NCBI GenBank assembly: GCA_036346405.1 | Contig: CM070566.1 | Span: forward strand, 49,603,268 to 49,667,267 | DNA: 64,000 nt | Source of the DNA: Phyllostachys edulis | Taxonomy: Eukaryota > Streptophyta > Magnoliopsida > Poales > Poaceae | Reading direction: 5' to 3' | In this document: one piece after another, positions 22,129-31,948 of the stretch | Numbering within the stretch: position 1 is the first letter of the stretch | Layout: every line of letters starts with the position of its first letter | Program-made: the position numbers and the translations under genes | Notes under the pieces: model-generated | The model's database searches: none | Told to the model about the DNA's origin: nothing | The model's input: the letters and a program-made list of their open reading frames with translations, nothing else

Positions 22129-22929
22129 TGTCAGTATTTTAGAACCGAACTTACGTAAAGATTGTTTGATTCGGGGGTTCCCCGAGGCTCAAAATCACAC
22201 AGAGATGGAGACACGGGGATTTTTATACAGGCTCGGGCCTTCTCTTGGGAGAATAACAACCCTACTCTTGTGTGGATGTATTGAGTATACTAGATTACAA
22301 GATCAAGAGAAAGACTAGAATATAGTGTCTTGAGCTCCTGATTGCTTCTGAACCTCCCCGATTGTCCTGATGATTCTGCCTTTTATACAGTCCTCAAGGT
22401 GTACCGTTGTGTCTCCAGTTTAAAGGCCGCCTTAATGTTCCAGATTGTGGAGCCATTACTAGAGGTTATTGGGGGAGTAGTAACGTTCCCACGTTGCCAG
22501 GTAGTTATCACCATAACAGGGAGTTTAAATCATGCCATTATTCCTGAGAATAACAGCGTAGTTTACTGCCCATATCTTAAATATGGAGCAAAAGATTTCC
22601 TGGTCTACTAGGCCCACATGTCTGTACGCCCTATCGACTAGGGATTGGTCGTAGGAGAGCTTACGACCAGGTGGTGGTCGTAGAAGATCTTACGACCACA
22701 GACTGATCGTAGCAGAACTTACGATCATGGGATAGTCGTAGAAGGACCTACGATTATGGGGTAGTTGTAGGAGGACTTACGACTACGAGGTGGTCGTAGA
22801 AGAACTTACGACCTCTAGCTTCTCCCTTATGACTATTAAGGGGTATGCTCAAGAGTTATGTGACGTCATTATTATCCATAATATGAATTATAGATAAATG
22901 ATTAAATGAGGATTGTTATATCCTCGTCA
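22129..22929 (-). repeat. 3' LTR of element D
   Basis: An 801-bp LTR reading TGTCAGTATTTTAG... to ...CTCGTCA on the + strand, so TGACGAGG...CTGACA on the - strand. It matches 34373-35185 along its length. A - strand TATAAAAGG lies at 22379-22387. Confidence 0.9.
22645..22818. repeat. 29-bp tandem array of imperfect dyads in the D LTR
   Basis: Six units begin at 22647, 22676, 22705, 22734, 22763 and 22792, exactly 29 bp apart. Each unit contains GGTCGTAGAAGATCTTACGACC or a variant, an imperfect inverted repeat. The same array is at about 34900-35072 in the other LTR, and a degenerate version is in the D-like LTR at 4495-4640. Confidence 0.9.
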
Positions 22930-22946
22930 TCTAGCCCCCCAGCTTC
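22930..22946 (-). other. Polypurine tract of element D
   Basis: On the + strand TCTAGCCCCCCAGCTTC adjoins the LTR. Its complement GAAGCTGGGGGGCTAGA immediately precedes the 3' LTR on the - strand, where plus-strand DNA synthesis would be primed. Confidence 0.75.
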
Positions 22947-23367
22947 AAGTGAAAATAACTTACTTGGGAAAGGAGCAGTAGATGGTCTTACGACCAATAA
23001 GTGGTCATAGAAAAGTGGTCGAAGGAAGAACTCTTCGACTGGTGTTTTATTCGACCAGAAATTTACTTGGTCAAGAAAGTTGTTGAATAATCTTGTGACC
23101 TAAAAGGTGGTCATAGAAAATCTTACGAACACTGAGTGGTCGCAGTACCATGGTCGGAAGCAAAATCTTTCCGATCGCTGTTGTATTTGACCAGAAAACA
23201 CTTGGTCAAGAAGGTAATTTCGCCTGAGGTGTAAAGACTGACCTGACTTCCTCGAGCAAACAGATTTAAGAATCTCAATTGACTCCCTCATATCTGTTTG
23301 TTGGAGCGGTTCCCAATGCGTTGGCAACCGTTAGGTAGCCATGTCTTTTTAACTTCAGGCGTGCGGT

Positions 23368-23375
23368 TATAAATA
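23368..23375 (+). promoter_or_regulatory. TATA box of the antisense gene in D
   Basis: TATAAATA lies 148 bp before the antisense ATG at 23516, in + orientation, opposite to gag-pol. It suggests the antisense gene has its own promoter inside the element rather than using the LTR. Confidence 0.55.
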
Positions 23376-23515
23376 TTCACCGTGGGTGAAGCATAGGTCT
23401 TTTACCTTTCCCCCAAATTGTTCATACTGTTCAAGCTTTGGAGTTCTCCGCCACCGACCAAATCAAGCCCTCTTCTCCAATCTTTCCACATCCAAATCTT
23501 TGACTTTTGGGAGAA

Positions 23516-25257
23516 ATGGCCAGAGCCGCTTCCTAGTGGGTCGAATCGGAGATGGATGCGGCCAAAATCAAGGCTTTGGTCACTACCGAGAAGATCCCGA
23601 AGAAGAAGTTTGTGAAGTGGATCGAAGCTTCTAGGAGGCATTGGCCGTCTGGTGAGATTGGGCAAATCCCAGTCTTCTAGGCGTTCTATGAATGTGGCCT
23701 TCGATTGCCTGCTCACCCTTTCCTCACGCTCGTACTTGAACACTTCGGTATAGAGTTGGTAAACCTTGTTCCCAACTCCATTACGATGTTGGGAGTGTTC
23801 GTGTACTTGTGCGAGGCATACCTAGAGATTCCAGCTGACTTGGAATTGTTCCATTATTTCTATGGAATGACCAGATTGTCTGGAGTCACCGGTAGCTGCA
23901 GCCTGAAGCTCCACAACGGGAAGTCGAAGGAGTACATTCAGATGTTTACCCGGTCGTTGTGGCCAGGGTGGAAGAAGAGGTGGTTCTATTGGGAGATAAC
24001 CAATGAGGATAGCCTCTCCTTGACTGGGATGCCGGTCGAGAAGATCTCTTCCTAGGATTCGACTCCCAAGGATCTCGGTCGGATTGCCTTCTTCATTCAA
24101 GCCATTGCAGACTTGAAGGAAGAGGGGCTTACCGGATGGCATGTGGTAAAAGATTTCATCACATACCGCATCAGCCCTCTGAAGAAGAGGGCCCATCTAA
24201 TGTGGAGGTATTCTAGGTCGAGAGACCCGACCAGGGACTACGAGGAGGGTAAGTAAACTTCTGATTTTAGCCTTCTTCTTGTTGATTTCGAATTTGGCTT
24301 ATTGAAAGTTATCTTATCCTTACAGACCTCTCACAAGAGGAGATTGACACTCGGGTCAAGCTTATCTGTGAGAAGCCCCCAGCCCATGTGGTGGCACCTC
24401 CAATTCTGGCTGACCTGTCCGTAGAGGACAGAGTGGAGCGCCTAAAGGTAATCAAGAACTGATTTTATTTGTAGGACTTTGTAGTCATAGAAGAACTTAC
24501 GACTGGGTACTGGTCGTAGGAAGGCTTGTGATCAGGTTCTGGTCGTAGAAAAGCTTACGACCAGGGGGTTGTCATAGAAAAGCTTACGACATGGTAATGG
24601 TCGTAGAAGGACTTACAACTATTTTATAATATCTCTCTTTCTGATTTCTGTAGATAGTAGGTATGGAGAACCGTCGGGACGATAAAGAAGTCGAACTAAT
24701 GGTCATTGGTGCGGCTATAGAGCAGTTTGATTCTCCCCATGCCAAGAAGCATCGACTCGTGCAAGTCGCCAAAAAGGGAGGCTCAAGCTCGAGTGCCTTT
24801 GATCCGACTAGACCTTTCACAAAATTTGATGTGGATCTAGCTGCTGCAACAGAGATTGCGGCCAAAGCGGTTGAACCTCTCAAGTGCAAAGCCCTCAAGA
24901 CCAAGGTACCCTTCTATTACAATAATAAGACTTTCGCAGTTTCTGCCTCCTGTGGCTTTGTCAAGCGAGTAGAAAAAGAAGAACTAGAAGAGTTTTATGT
25001 CTTTTGTGAAGGAAACTGCTACGCTAGCAGTGCATGTGGTCGAGGCTAGCGATGCCCTTGAGGTGGTTGAGACTGTTCTCGACCATCTAGAGAGCCAAGA
25101 GGCTCAAGGAGTGACAGCGCTCGTTCAAGACCCACGACCAGACGTGGTCGTGGCCGTTCCTTAACCTGAGTCTCGACCAGACGTGGTTGAGAAGAAGTTG
25201 AAGAAATCTTCCTTAGGGAAGGCTTTTTCCAAATTCAAGATCAAGTCCGACACCTGA
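23516..25257 (+). pseudogene. Antisense ORF of a Tat element (putative gypsy-type transposon protein)
   Basis: The gene is opposite in direction to gag-pol. A three-exon model is consistent: 23516-24248, 24326-24447 and 24654-25257, with GTAAGT/TACAG and GTAATC/TGTAG borders. Exons 1 and 2 total 855 nt, so exon 3 stays in frame. Exon 1 encodes LVPNSITMLGVFVYLCEAYLE and FFHYFYG-like (LFHYFYGMTRL) segments. These are typical of the plant 'putative gypsy type transposon' (Transposase_28-type) domain carried antisense in Tat elements such as Grande. Stops are TAG at 23534, 23678 and 24053, with a frameshift near 25030. Intron 2 holds several GGTCGTA...TACGACC dyads. Its function is unknown. Confidence 0.7.
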
Positions 25258-25786
25258 TGGTACGTAAAAGAAACGAAAGTATAAGAACATCATTTACCTT
25301 TTGCTTTTTACAGAATAACACAGACAATTTTTTGTTGAAACCGTTTGTGATACGTAGAATATCACAGACGGTTTCCATTAAAAGCCGTCTATGATACACA
25401 GAATATCACAGATGGTTCTATTTACAAACCGTCTGTGATACGTAGAATATCACAGACGGTTTGTAAATAGAACCATCTGTGATATTCTGCGTATCCCAGA
25501 TGGTTTTAATGGAAACCATCTGTGATATTCTACGTATCACAGATGGTTTCAACAAAAAACCATCTGTGATAATTCATTACCTTAACTACTTTTGATATTC
25601 TACGTATCACAAACGGTTTCAACAAAAAACCATCTATGATAATTCATTACCCTAACTACTTTTTTTTAATTTTTGCCTAGCCTCAGGAATTGCTAGCCAT
25701 GCCCTTTGAAAATAAGCATGCAGAAAACAGATACATCATAGATAATCAATTGTTGACAACTCAAAGTGATCATTACTCAAAATAAA

Positions 25787-26232
25787 TTACAAAAGAATTT
25801 GTTCAAGTATTGTCGCTATAGTTACAATTGGATTACAATTAAATAAATTGTTTACAGGTGGTTGAGAGGTGTCGACGGGGTGAAACTCTAGGTTGGCGAC
25901 GGAGTGATAGTCTCCATCGGGGTTAATGATATCTGTCTTGATGAAGGCGCAGAGCTTCCCTCGAATATCCATGATCTCTTTCTAAACGAGTGCATCTAAA
26001 TCTATGTTCATCTCCTGTCGCTAGCAAGAATAAAGTGGTAATCATATATATTTAAATTTATAATTCGGAAATAATTATTTTGAGATTGACAAACCTTGAT
26101 ATCCTTCTTCTTAGCACTAATGATTTGCCGCATATGATGGCAAATGTAGAATGCACATAGCTCATTATTTTTTTGCTGGCGGCACTGCAAAAATAGAATT
26201 ACATATATATGTATAGTCAGTTCGAGACGCAT
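25787..26232 (-). pseudogene. Ulp1-like protease exons in C2
   Basis: Two - strand pieces correspond to the last exons of the Ulp1-like gene of C1. 26232-26008 encodes NNELCAFYICHHMRQII, and 25972-25787 encodes an FIKTDIINPDGDY segment, with a similar intron between. The upstream exons and the TnpA-like part are missing. Confidence 0.65.
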
Positions 26233-26383
26233 TATTACAAAGTATGATATAGCATTATTGTGTTGTAGCGCGTACTGAAAATCGCGTCCTGTGTGTTAGT
26301 ATGTCGTTCGATCCCCCCTTGTACAGTCCTCCCCCTTGTATAGTCCTCTGTCGCGAACATAGGCTTTGAATGACCTACATGAT

Positions 26384-26726
26384 TTCACTGCTCATTTTAT
26401 AGAGCCCGGGCTGTTCGGACCGTCCGATTTCGATCGGACGGTCCGAACATCCTGGGATCTATAAAATAGCAAACAAATTCATAAAATCCTGAAATAATTC
26501 AAGGAGGTTCCTGGGATGTTCTAATACTCAAATAAAATTATTTCAAGATTTTATGATTTTTTTTTGCTATTTTATAGATCCTGGGTCTGTTCGGACCGTT
26601 CGATCTGAATCGGACGGTCCCGATCGGAGGAGACGTTCAGACCGTCTGAATGTCTCCTCTGATCGGGACCGTCCAAGTCCGATTAGACGGTCCGAATAGC
26701 CCGGGCTCTATAAAATGAGCAGTGAA
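26384..26726. repeat. Foldback / MITE-like inverted repeat in C2
   Basis: The ends are inverted: TTCACTGCTCATTTTATAGA... and ...TCTATAAAATGAGCAGTGAA. Further inward, GCCCGGGCT and GTTCGGACCGTCCGAT are mirrored by complementary words. It occupies the point where C2 diverges from C1. No target duplication was recognised, so it may be an insertion or filler at a deletion. Confidence 0.7.
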
Positions 26727-27319
26727 CGTATCACAGATGGTTCTTTAATAGAACCGTCGGTGATAATTCACAAACGGTCTTTAATAGAACCGTCGGTGAT
26801 AATTCACAGACGGTCTTTAATAGAACCGTCGGTGATACCAGTGATTATCAGAGACAGTTTGTTAATAGAACCGTCGGTGAATTATCACAGATGGTTCTAC
26901 TAAAAAACCACCTGTGGTAGGTACGTATCACAGACGGTTCTTATTACGAACCGTCTGTGATAGGCCTACACTACAAATGCCTGCTCCCGACAGACCCAAC
27001 ACAGATGGTCCCTTTTCAACCGTCTGTGATGAGGCCTCTAGGATAGCCCCTTTTGTAGTAGTGGTTTTTGTTTTTGTTGATATATATATCCCTTCCTTCT
27101 TCTTGAAAATCATCTTGTCGAGTAGTTAGTAACTCATAAGATAATGAATGGAAAAAAGAGCAAGACTAAGAATTGAAGTCAAATTAATAACTTTATCCTA
27201 GCCCCCGACTATTTTCTTGGTTTATTTAGATAAACCGAATAAATAGTGTGAAATGGGTATTCTTAAAAAAGAGAGGTTTAGCTAACTTGTAGTTTTTCAA
27301 TCACAATTATCATGCACTG

Positions 27320-27905
27320 GTCGAAAGAGTAGAAACGAGTCGACACTAGGAAGTTCCTTCTAGTGAGCAGGACCACGTGCAGAGAGGAGAGGCTTCGACT
27401 AGGTGATGTTACCATCTCCAACCAGATTAATCAAATCAAGAACGGTCAACTTGAGTTAGATAAACGTCCGCAGTTCCTTAAAAATTCGTTCAACTTATTC
27501 TAGTGCACTCAGTATGTTTGCTCTGGTAGCAAGGGTTAGAAACAAGATGACGCTAGGAAGTTCCTTCTAGTGGGCAGGACCACGTGTAGAGAGGAAAGTC
27601 TTCGACTAGGTGCTGCAAGTTCCTCTGACCAGTTAAAACAAAGCGAGTTTACCAAAAGTAGTCGAGCAAATTTGAAAAGTGTACTCAGCTTAATTTATTT
27701 TTCAAAATGAATGAAGACATAAACTAAAGTACTAAGAGTCGGCTTGACATTATTTCGACCATGTTTTAAACCCAAGCTCTTTGTGTTGGCAGCAAAAAGA
27801 GAGGAACGAGTCGACACTAGGAAGTTCCTTCTAGTTGGTGGGACAACGTGCAGAGAGGAAAGGCTTTGACTAGGTGATGTTACCTTCCTTTCGACCAGTG
27901 TAAAG
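27320..27905. repeat. Three-copy module in the 3' region of element D
   Basis: A block of about 85-100 bp with the core CTAGGAAGTTCCTTCTAGT, then GTGCAGAGAGGA and TTCGACTAGGTG, occurs near 27345, 27552 and 27815, separated by unrelated AT-rich sequence. The spacing is about 210 and 260 bp. Repeat-rich tracts between integrase and the 3' LTR are common in Tat elements. Confidence 0.75.
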
Positions 27906-28089
27906 ATAGATTGGGTACTAGTTGTAGAATGTCTTATGATCAATGTATTGTCGTAGAAAAGCTCACGACTAGGAACTGGTCGTAGGTGGACCTTCGACTA
28001 GGGTATGGTATAAAAAATTGTCAAAGCACTACTCAAAGTAAGACAATAAAGATAGAAAGAACCTGATGCTTTATTGTAGTGTTGGCCGA

Positions 28090-29440
28090 TTACACATAGA
28101 ATTTGCGTAACTGGTCGATATTCCAAGAATTAGAGAGGATCTGGCTGTCTTCCATTGCCAGTCGTACCGAACCTGGTCGCATAACTTCAACCATTGTGTA
28201 AGGACCTTCCCACTTGGGGGAAAGTTTGTTCCGATTAGACTGGGATTGGATTTTTCTCAATACCAAGTCACCTACAGCAAGCCAAGGAGGTTGGACCTTA
28301 CGATCATAGTATTTGCGCAGGGCTTGCTGGTAGACTGCTGAACGGATTAAGACTTGATTTCTCTTCTCTTCGAGCAGGTTAATGTCATCCGCTCGAAGTT
28401 GTTCTTGGGCTGAGTCTTTGAAACTCTCGACCCTTTCAGACCTGATCTTTAGTTCTGGTGGAAGCATGGCTTCGGCACCGAAAACTAGGAAAAAAGGTGT
28501 TTTGCCTGTTGCCTGACTAGCAGTCATGCGAACTGCCCATAATGCTGAGGGTAATTCTTGTACCCAAGCCCCTGAGCGCTTAACAAGCTAGTCGAAGACT
28601 CGAGTTTTAATTCCCTGCATTATTTGGCCATTCGCTCATTCGACTGCCCCATTGCTTTGGGGATGAGCAACGGAGGCGTAACACAGCTTGGTACCCAATT
28701 CGTCGTAAAATTCCGAAAATTTTGTGCTCGAAAATTGTTTACCATTATCTGTGATTATTCGACTTGGGACTCCAAACCGAGTAATCACGCTTCTCATCAT
28801 GAACCATTTGGCAGCTTCCGTTGTTATCCCAGTCACAGGTTCGGCTTCGATCCATTTTGTGAACATATCAATAGCCACAAAAAGGAACTCGAAGCCTCTT
28901 GGAGCTTTTGGGAACAGTCCTAGGATATCAAAACCCCAGGTCGCAAAAGGCCAAGATATTGGAATTGTTTGCAATGCCTGAACCGGTTGGTGTATTTGCC
29001 TGCTATGAAACTGGCATTGTAGACATTTCTTAACCAACTCTTTGGCATCATAGAGAGCTGTTGGCCCGTAAAATCCTTGTTGAAAGGCTTTTTCGACCAA
29101 TGTTCTGTAGGAAGCATGAGTTCTACAGATGCCCCCGTATATGTCGTGAAGGGGGTTTAGTCCTTCTCTTTGCGGTATGCATCGCATGAGTACCCCTTGA
29201 GTGCCTCGTTTATAGAGGACTCCTTCGACCAAGGTATACATTTTGGCCTTTCGGGATAGATGATTTGCCTCTAGATCATTGTCAGGTATGGAACCCGTCT
29301 GAAGATACTCATAGATGGGTTTCATCCAAGCATCCTCGTATTCTAGAGAGGCTGTCTCAATAGGAGATGTCTCTGGTGTCTCCACCAGAGACGGCTTCTG
29401 GAGTTGTTCCAAGAAGACTCCTTTTGGTACTTGTAATCGG
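28090..29440 (-). pseudogene. Integrase of element D
   Basis: Read on the - strand: H-H-C-C-like N-terminal zinc region (around KKCLQCQFHSRQIHQP), core segments WGFDILGLFPKAPRGFEFLFVAIDMFTKWIE and ITDNGKQFSS, then a stop near 28636. The C-terminal region runs 28527-28090 (MTASQATGKTPFFLVFGAEAM, LSPKWEGPYTM). The first two catalytic Asp are visible, and the stop falls just around the expected Glu region. It would insert element cDNA into the genome. It is not intact. Confidence 0.85.
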
Positions 29441-29889
29441 GAAGAAGCTATCCGAGCAAGCTGGTCTGCGAGGAAATTATCCTTTCGAGGGATGAATTGT
29501 ACCTCGAAATCAAAAAAATGCTTTTCGAGCTTACGAACCTCCGATAGGTATCGAGACATTGTCGGATTAGAGCATTGGTACTCTTTTCCGACTTGATTCA
29601 TGACTAGTTGAGAGTCTCCTCTCATGAGTAGTTGTTGAATCACGAGCGCTTTCGCAGCTCGTATGCCGGCTAGTAAACCTTCGTATTCTGCCATGTTGTT
29701 AGTGGCTTAAAAGTTTAACTGTATGTCATACTTTAAGGTCTCTCCGCTAGGAGATTCCAGGACCACCCCAACCCCCGAGCCACTTAAAGTAAGTGACCCG
29801 TCAAAGTACATCGTCCACTGGTCGTGGGTATCGTACTGGGGATCCTGAACAGGTTCAGGATTTGTCCATTCGGCGACAAAGTTTGCCAA
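29441..29889 (-). pseudogene. Second (archaeal-type) RNase H of element D
   Basis: WTMYFDGSLTLSGSGVGVVL followed after a stop at 29706 by AEYEGLLAGIRAAKAL, RGDSQLVMNQV and DNFLADQLARIASS. This order of Asp, Glu, Asp, Asp motifs is the plant/archaeal RNase H type and lies between the usual RNase H and integrase. The extra domain is a defining trait of the Tat lineage. Confidence 0.8.
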
Positions 29890-31176
29890 GATCTAGGATT
29901 TAATGGCCGTTCGGGACACAAAATGGAGGTCAAACTCCCCAAGTTCTAATGACCATTTAGACATGCATCCCACTGCTTCCCTATTTTGGAGGATCATTTC
30001 CAAGGAAAACTCAGACGGCACAATTATCTTGTGCGCCTGAAAATAATGCCGCAGTTTCCTCGAAGACATGAGGAGGACATAGAGAAGTTTTTGGACCTAA
30101 GGGTAACGCTCCTTAGGCCCGTGCAAAACTTCACTTACGTAGTACACTGGTCATTGGACGATTTCACGTTCTACGACTAGTACTGCGCTCACTGCCTATG
30201 GCGTGGCAGCTAGATAAATTAAGAGCGCCTCTTTTGGTTTCGGAGAAACCAAAATAGGAGCACTCGTAAGATATCTCTTGACATCATCAAAGGCAGCGTT
30301 TGCCTCTTCCGACTACTCTAAACCCTCGTGCTTCCTTAGAAGTTTGAAGAAAGGTAGTCCTTTTTCTCCCAGTTGTGCGATGAAATGACTTAAAGCCGCC
30401 ATACACCCTGTGAGTTTTTGGACTTCTTTCTTCGTGGTTGGAGGGCACATTTGCACAATGGCCTTTATCTTTTTGGGATTTGCTTCGATCCCTCGTACAG
30501 AGACCAGGAATCCAAGCAATTTTCCCGAAGAGACTCCAAACACACACTTCTCAGGATTGAGTTTCAAGCGGTGTTTTCTGAGGTTGTCGAACGTCTCGCG
30601 CAAGTCCGAAACATGATCAAGTCGTTTGATGCTTTTTATGACTAGATCATCAACATAGGCTTCCAAATTTTGGCCTAGCTGAGGTCAAAAAGTCGATTGC
30701 ATCAAGCATTGAAAAGAAGCGCCAGCATTTTTTAGACCAAATGGCATTTTGACCTAACAAAATATACCAAATGGAGTAATAAACACGGTCTTTTCTTCAT
30801 CTTCTAGACACATATTAATCTGATGGTAGCCAGAATATGCATCTAGAAAACTTAATGTTTCGCATCCAGCAGTAGAGTCAATCAACTGATCGATATGAGG
30901 TAAAGGGAAGTCATCTTTTGGATAAGATTTATTAAGATCAGTGAAGTCTACACACATTCGCCACTTGCCGTTAGACTTCCCAACCATTACAGGATTGGCC
31001 AACCACTCTGGGTGGTCGACTTCCCTTATAAAGCCTGCTTTAAGTAGCTTGTCCAATTCTAACCTTATAGCATCTCGTCGATCAGGGGTAAATCTCTGTA
31101 ATTTTTGTTTTACGGGTACTTTGTCAGGCCGTAGAGCTGGCTTGTGCTCGATCACTTCCCTGGGGACTCCAGGCAT
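29890..31176 (-). pseudogene. Reverse transcriptase and RNase H of element D
   Basis: The - strand encodes PALRPDKVPVKQKLQ, then GKWRMCVDFTDLNKSYPKDDFPLP and FLDAYSGYHQINM (to 30754). It continues after a break with EAYVDDLVIKS, the catalytic YVDD box, and KCVFGVSSGKLLGFLVS. 30313-29890 keeps parts of the adjoining RNase H with stops. These enzymes copy element RNA to DNA and degrade the template. Several stops make it inactive. Confidence 0.85.
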
Positions 31177-31413
31177 GTCGGATGCTTGCCACGCGAAGAC
31201 ATCTGTGTTTGCCTGGAGGAAAGCAATGAGGGCATCTTCTTATTTGGGGTCGGAAGTATCCCCGATGCGAACAGTTTTCGAGGGCTCCTCCAGATATAGG
31301 GGAACCTCTTTGACTTGGTCGTTCGGCTTAGGTGCAGCTTTAGGCTTCGGCTGCTTGGTCGAAGGCTACCCTTTTTCTTCCCGAGTTGGTATCTGACCAA
31401 CCATCTCGAGGGA

Positions 31414-31824
31414 TCAACGGTCACACGTATGCGCCATCTTCTTATCACAATGAATTATGATTACACCTTTGGGACCTGGCATCTTAAGACATTGATACCT
31501 ATAATGAGTTGCCATTAAGATTTTTGCCAAAGCTGGTCGTCCGAGTATGGCATTATATGTCGTATCGAAATCGACCACATTAAAAGAGATCTTCTCTATC
31601 CTGAAATTACTTGGTGAACCAAGTATTAATGGAAGAGAAACTTGACCAATGGGTTTGGCCGAAGACCCCGGTATAATACCATGAAAAGAGTATCTTAGTG
31701 GTCTTACCTTGGTCCTAGGCACTTGCATCTCGTTCAGGGTATTTGTAAACAGAATATTTAACGAGCTTCCACCATCAATCAACACTCGATTTACTCGACA
31801 GTTGTTGATGGTGAGTTTGACCAC
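31414..31824 (-). pseudogene. Retropepsin of element D
   Basis: A 136-residue open stretch with VLIDGGSSLNILF, the Asp-Gly-Gly form of the aspartic protease active site used by Tat elements, and TTYNAILGRPALAKI, the conserved second-half motif. Flanking sequence joins it to gag on one side and RT on the other through stops. Confidence 0.82.
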
Positions 31825-31948
31825 GATCGTAACCTTTATTTAGTCGTGTCGAAGGGATCGGGCAGTCAACCTTCTCGAAAGAGATGGTGACTTCCGACCA
31901 CTTCGGCAATTTATTGACAAGAGGAGGGTCAATTGAGTTTACCTCGCG

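Larger units (their letters stand above)
25316..27063 (-). mobile_element. Partial CACTA transposon C2
   Basis: The right end is GCCCCTTTTGTAGTAGTG (27063), whose complement CACTACTACAAAAGGGGC is a CACTA terminus. Subterminal TCACAGACGGTT repeats fill 26725-27030 and 25318-25640. 25640-26385 is the reverse complement of the 3' third of C1. The left terminus has no CACTA end and no match for the expected GTT duplication, so the left border is approximate. It lies between the antisense gene and integrase end of element D. Confidence 0.8.

Noticed and set aside
22645..22818. 29-bp regularly spaced repeats resembling a CRISPR array
   Set aside because: The units are contiguous dyads without unique spacers of constant length, lie inside a plant LTR and are repeated in the partner LTR.
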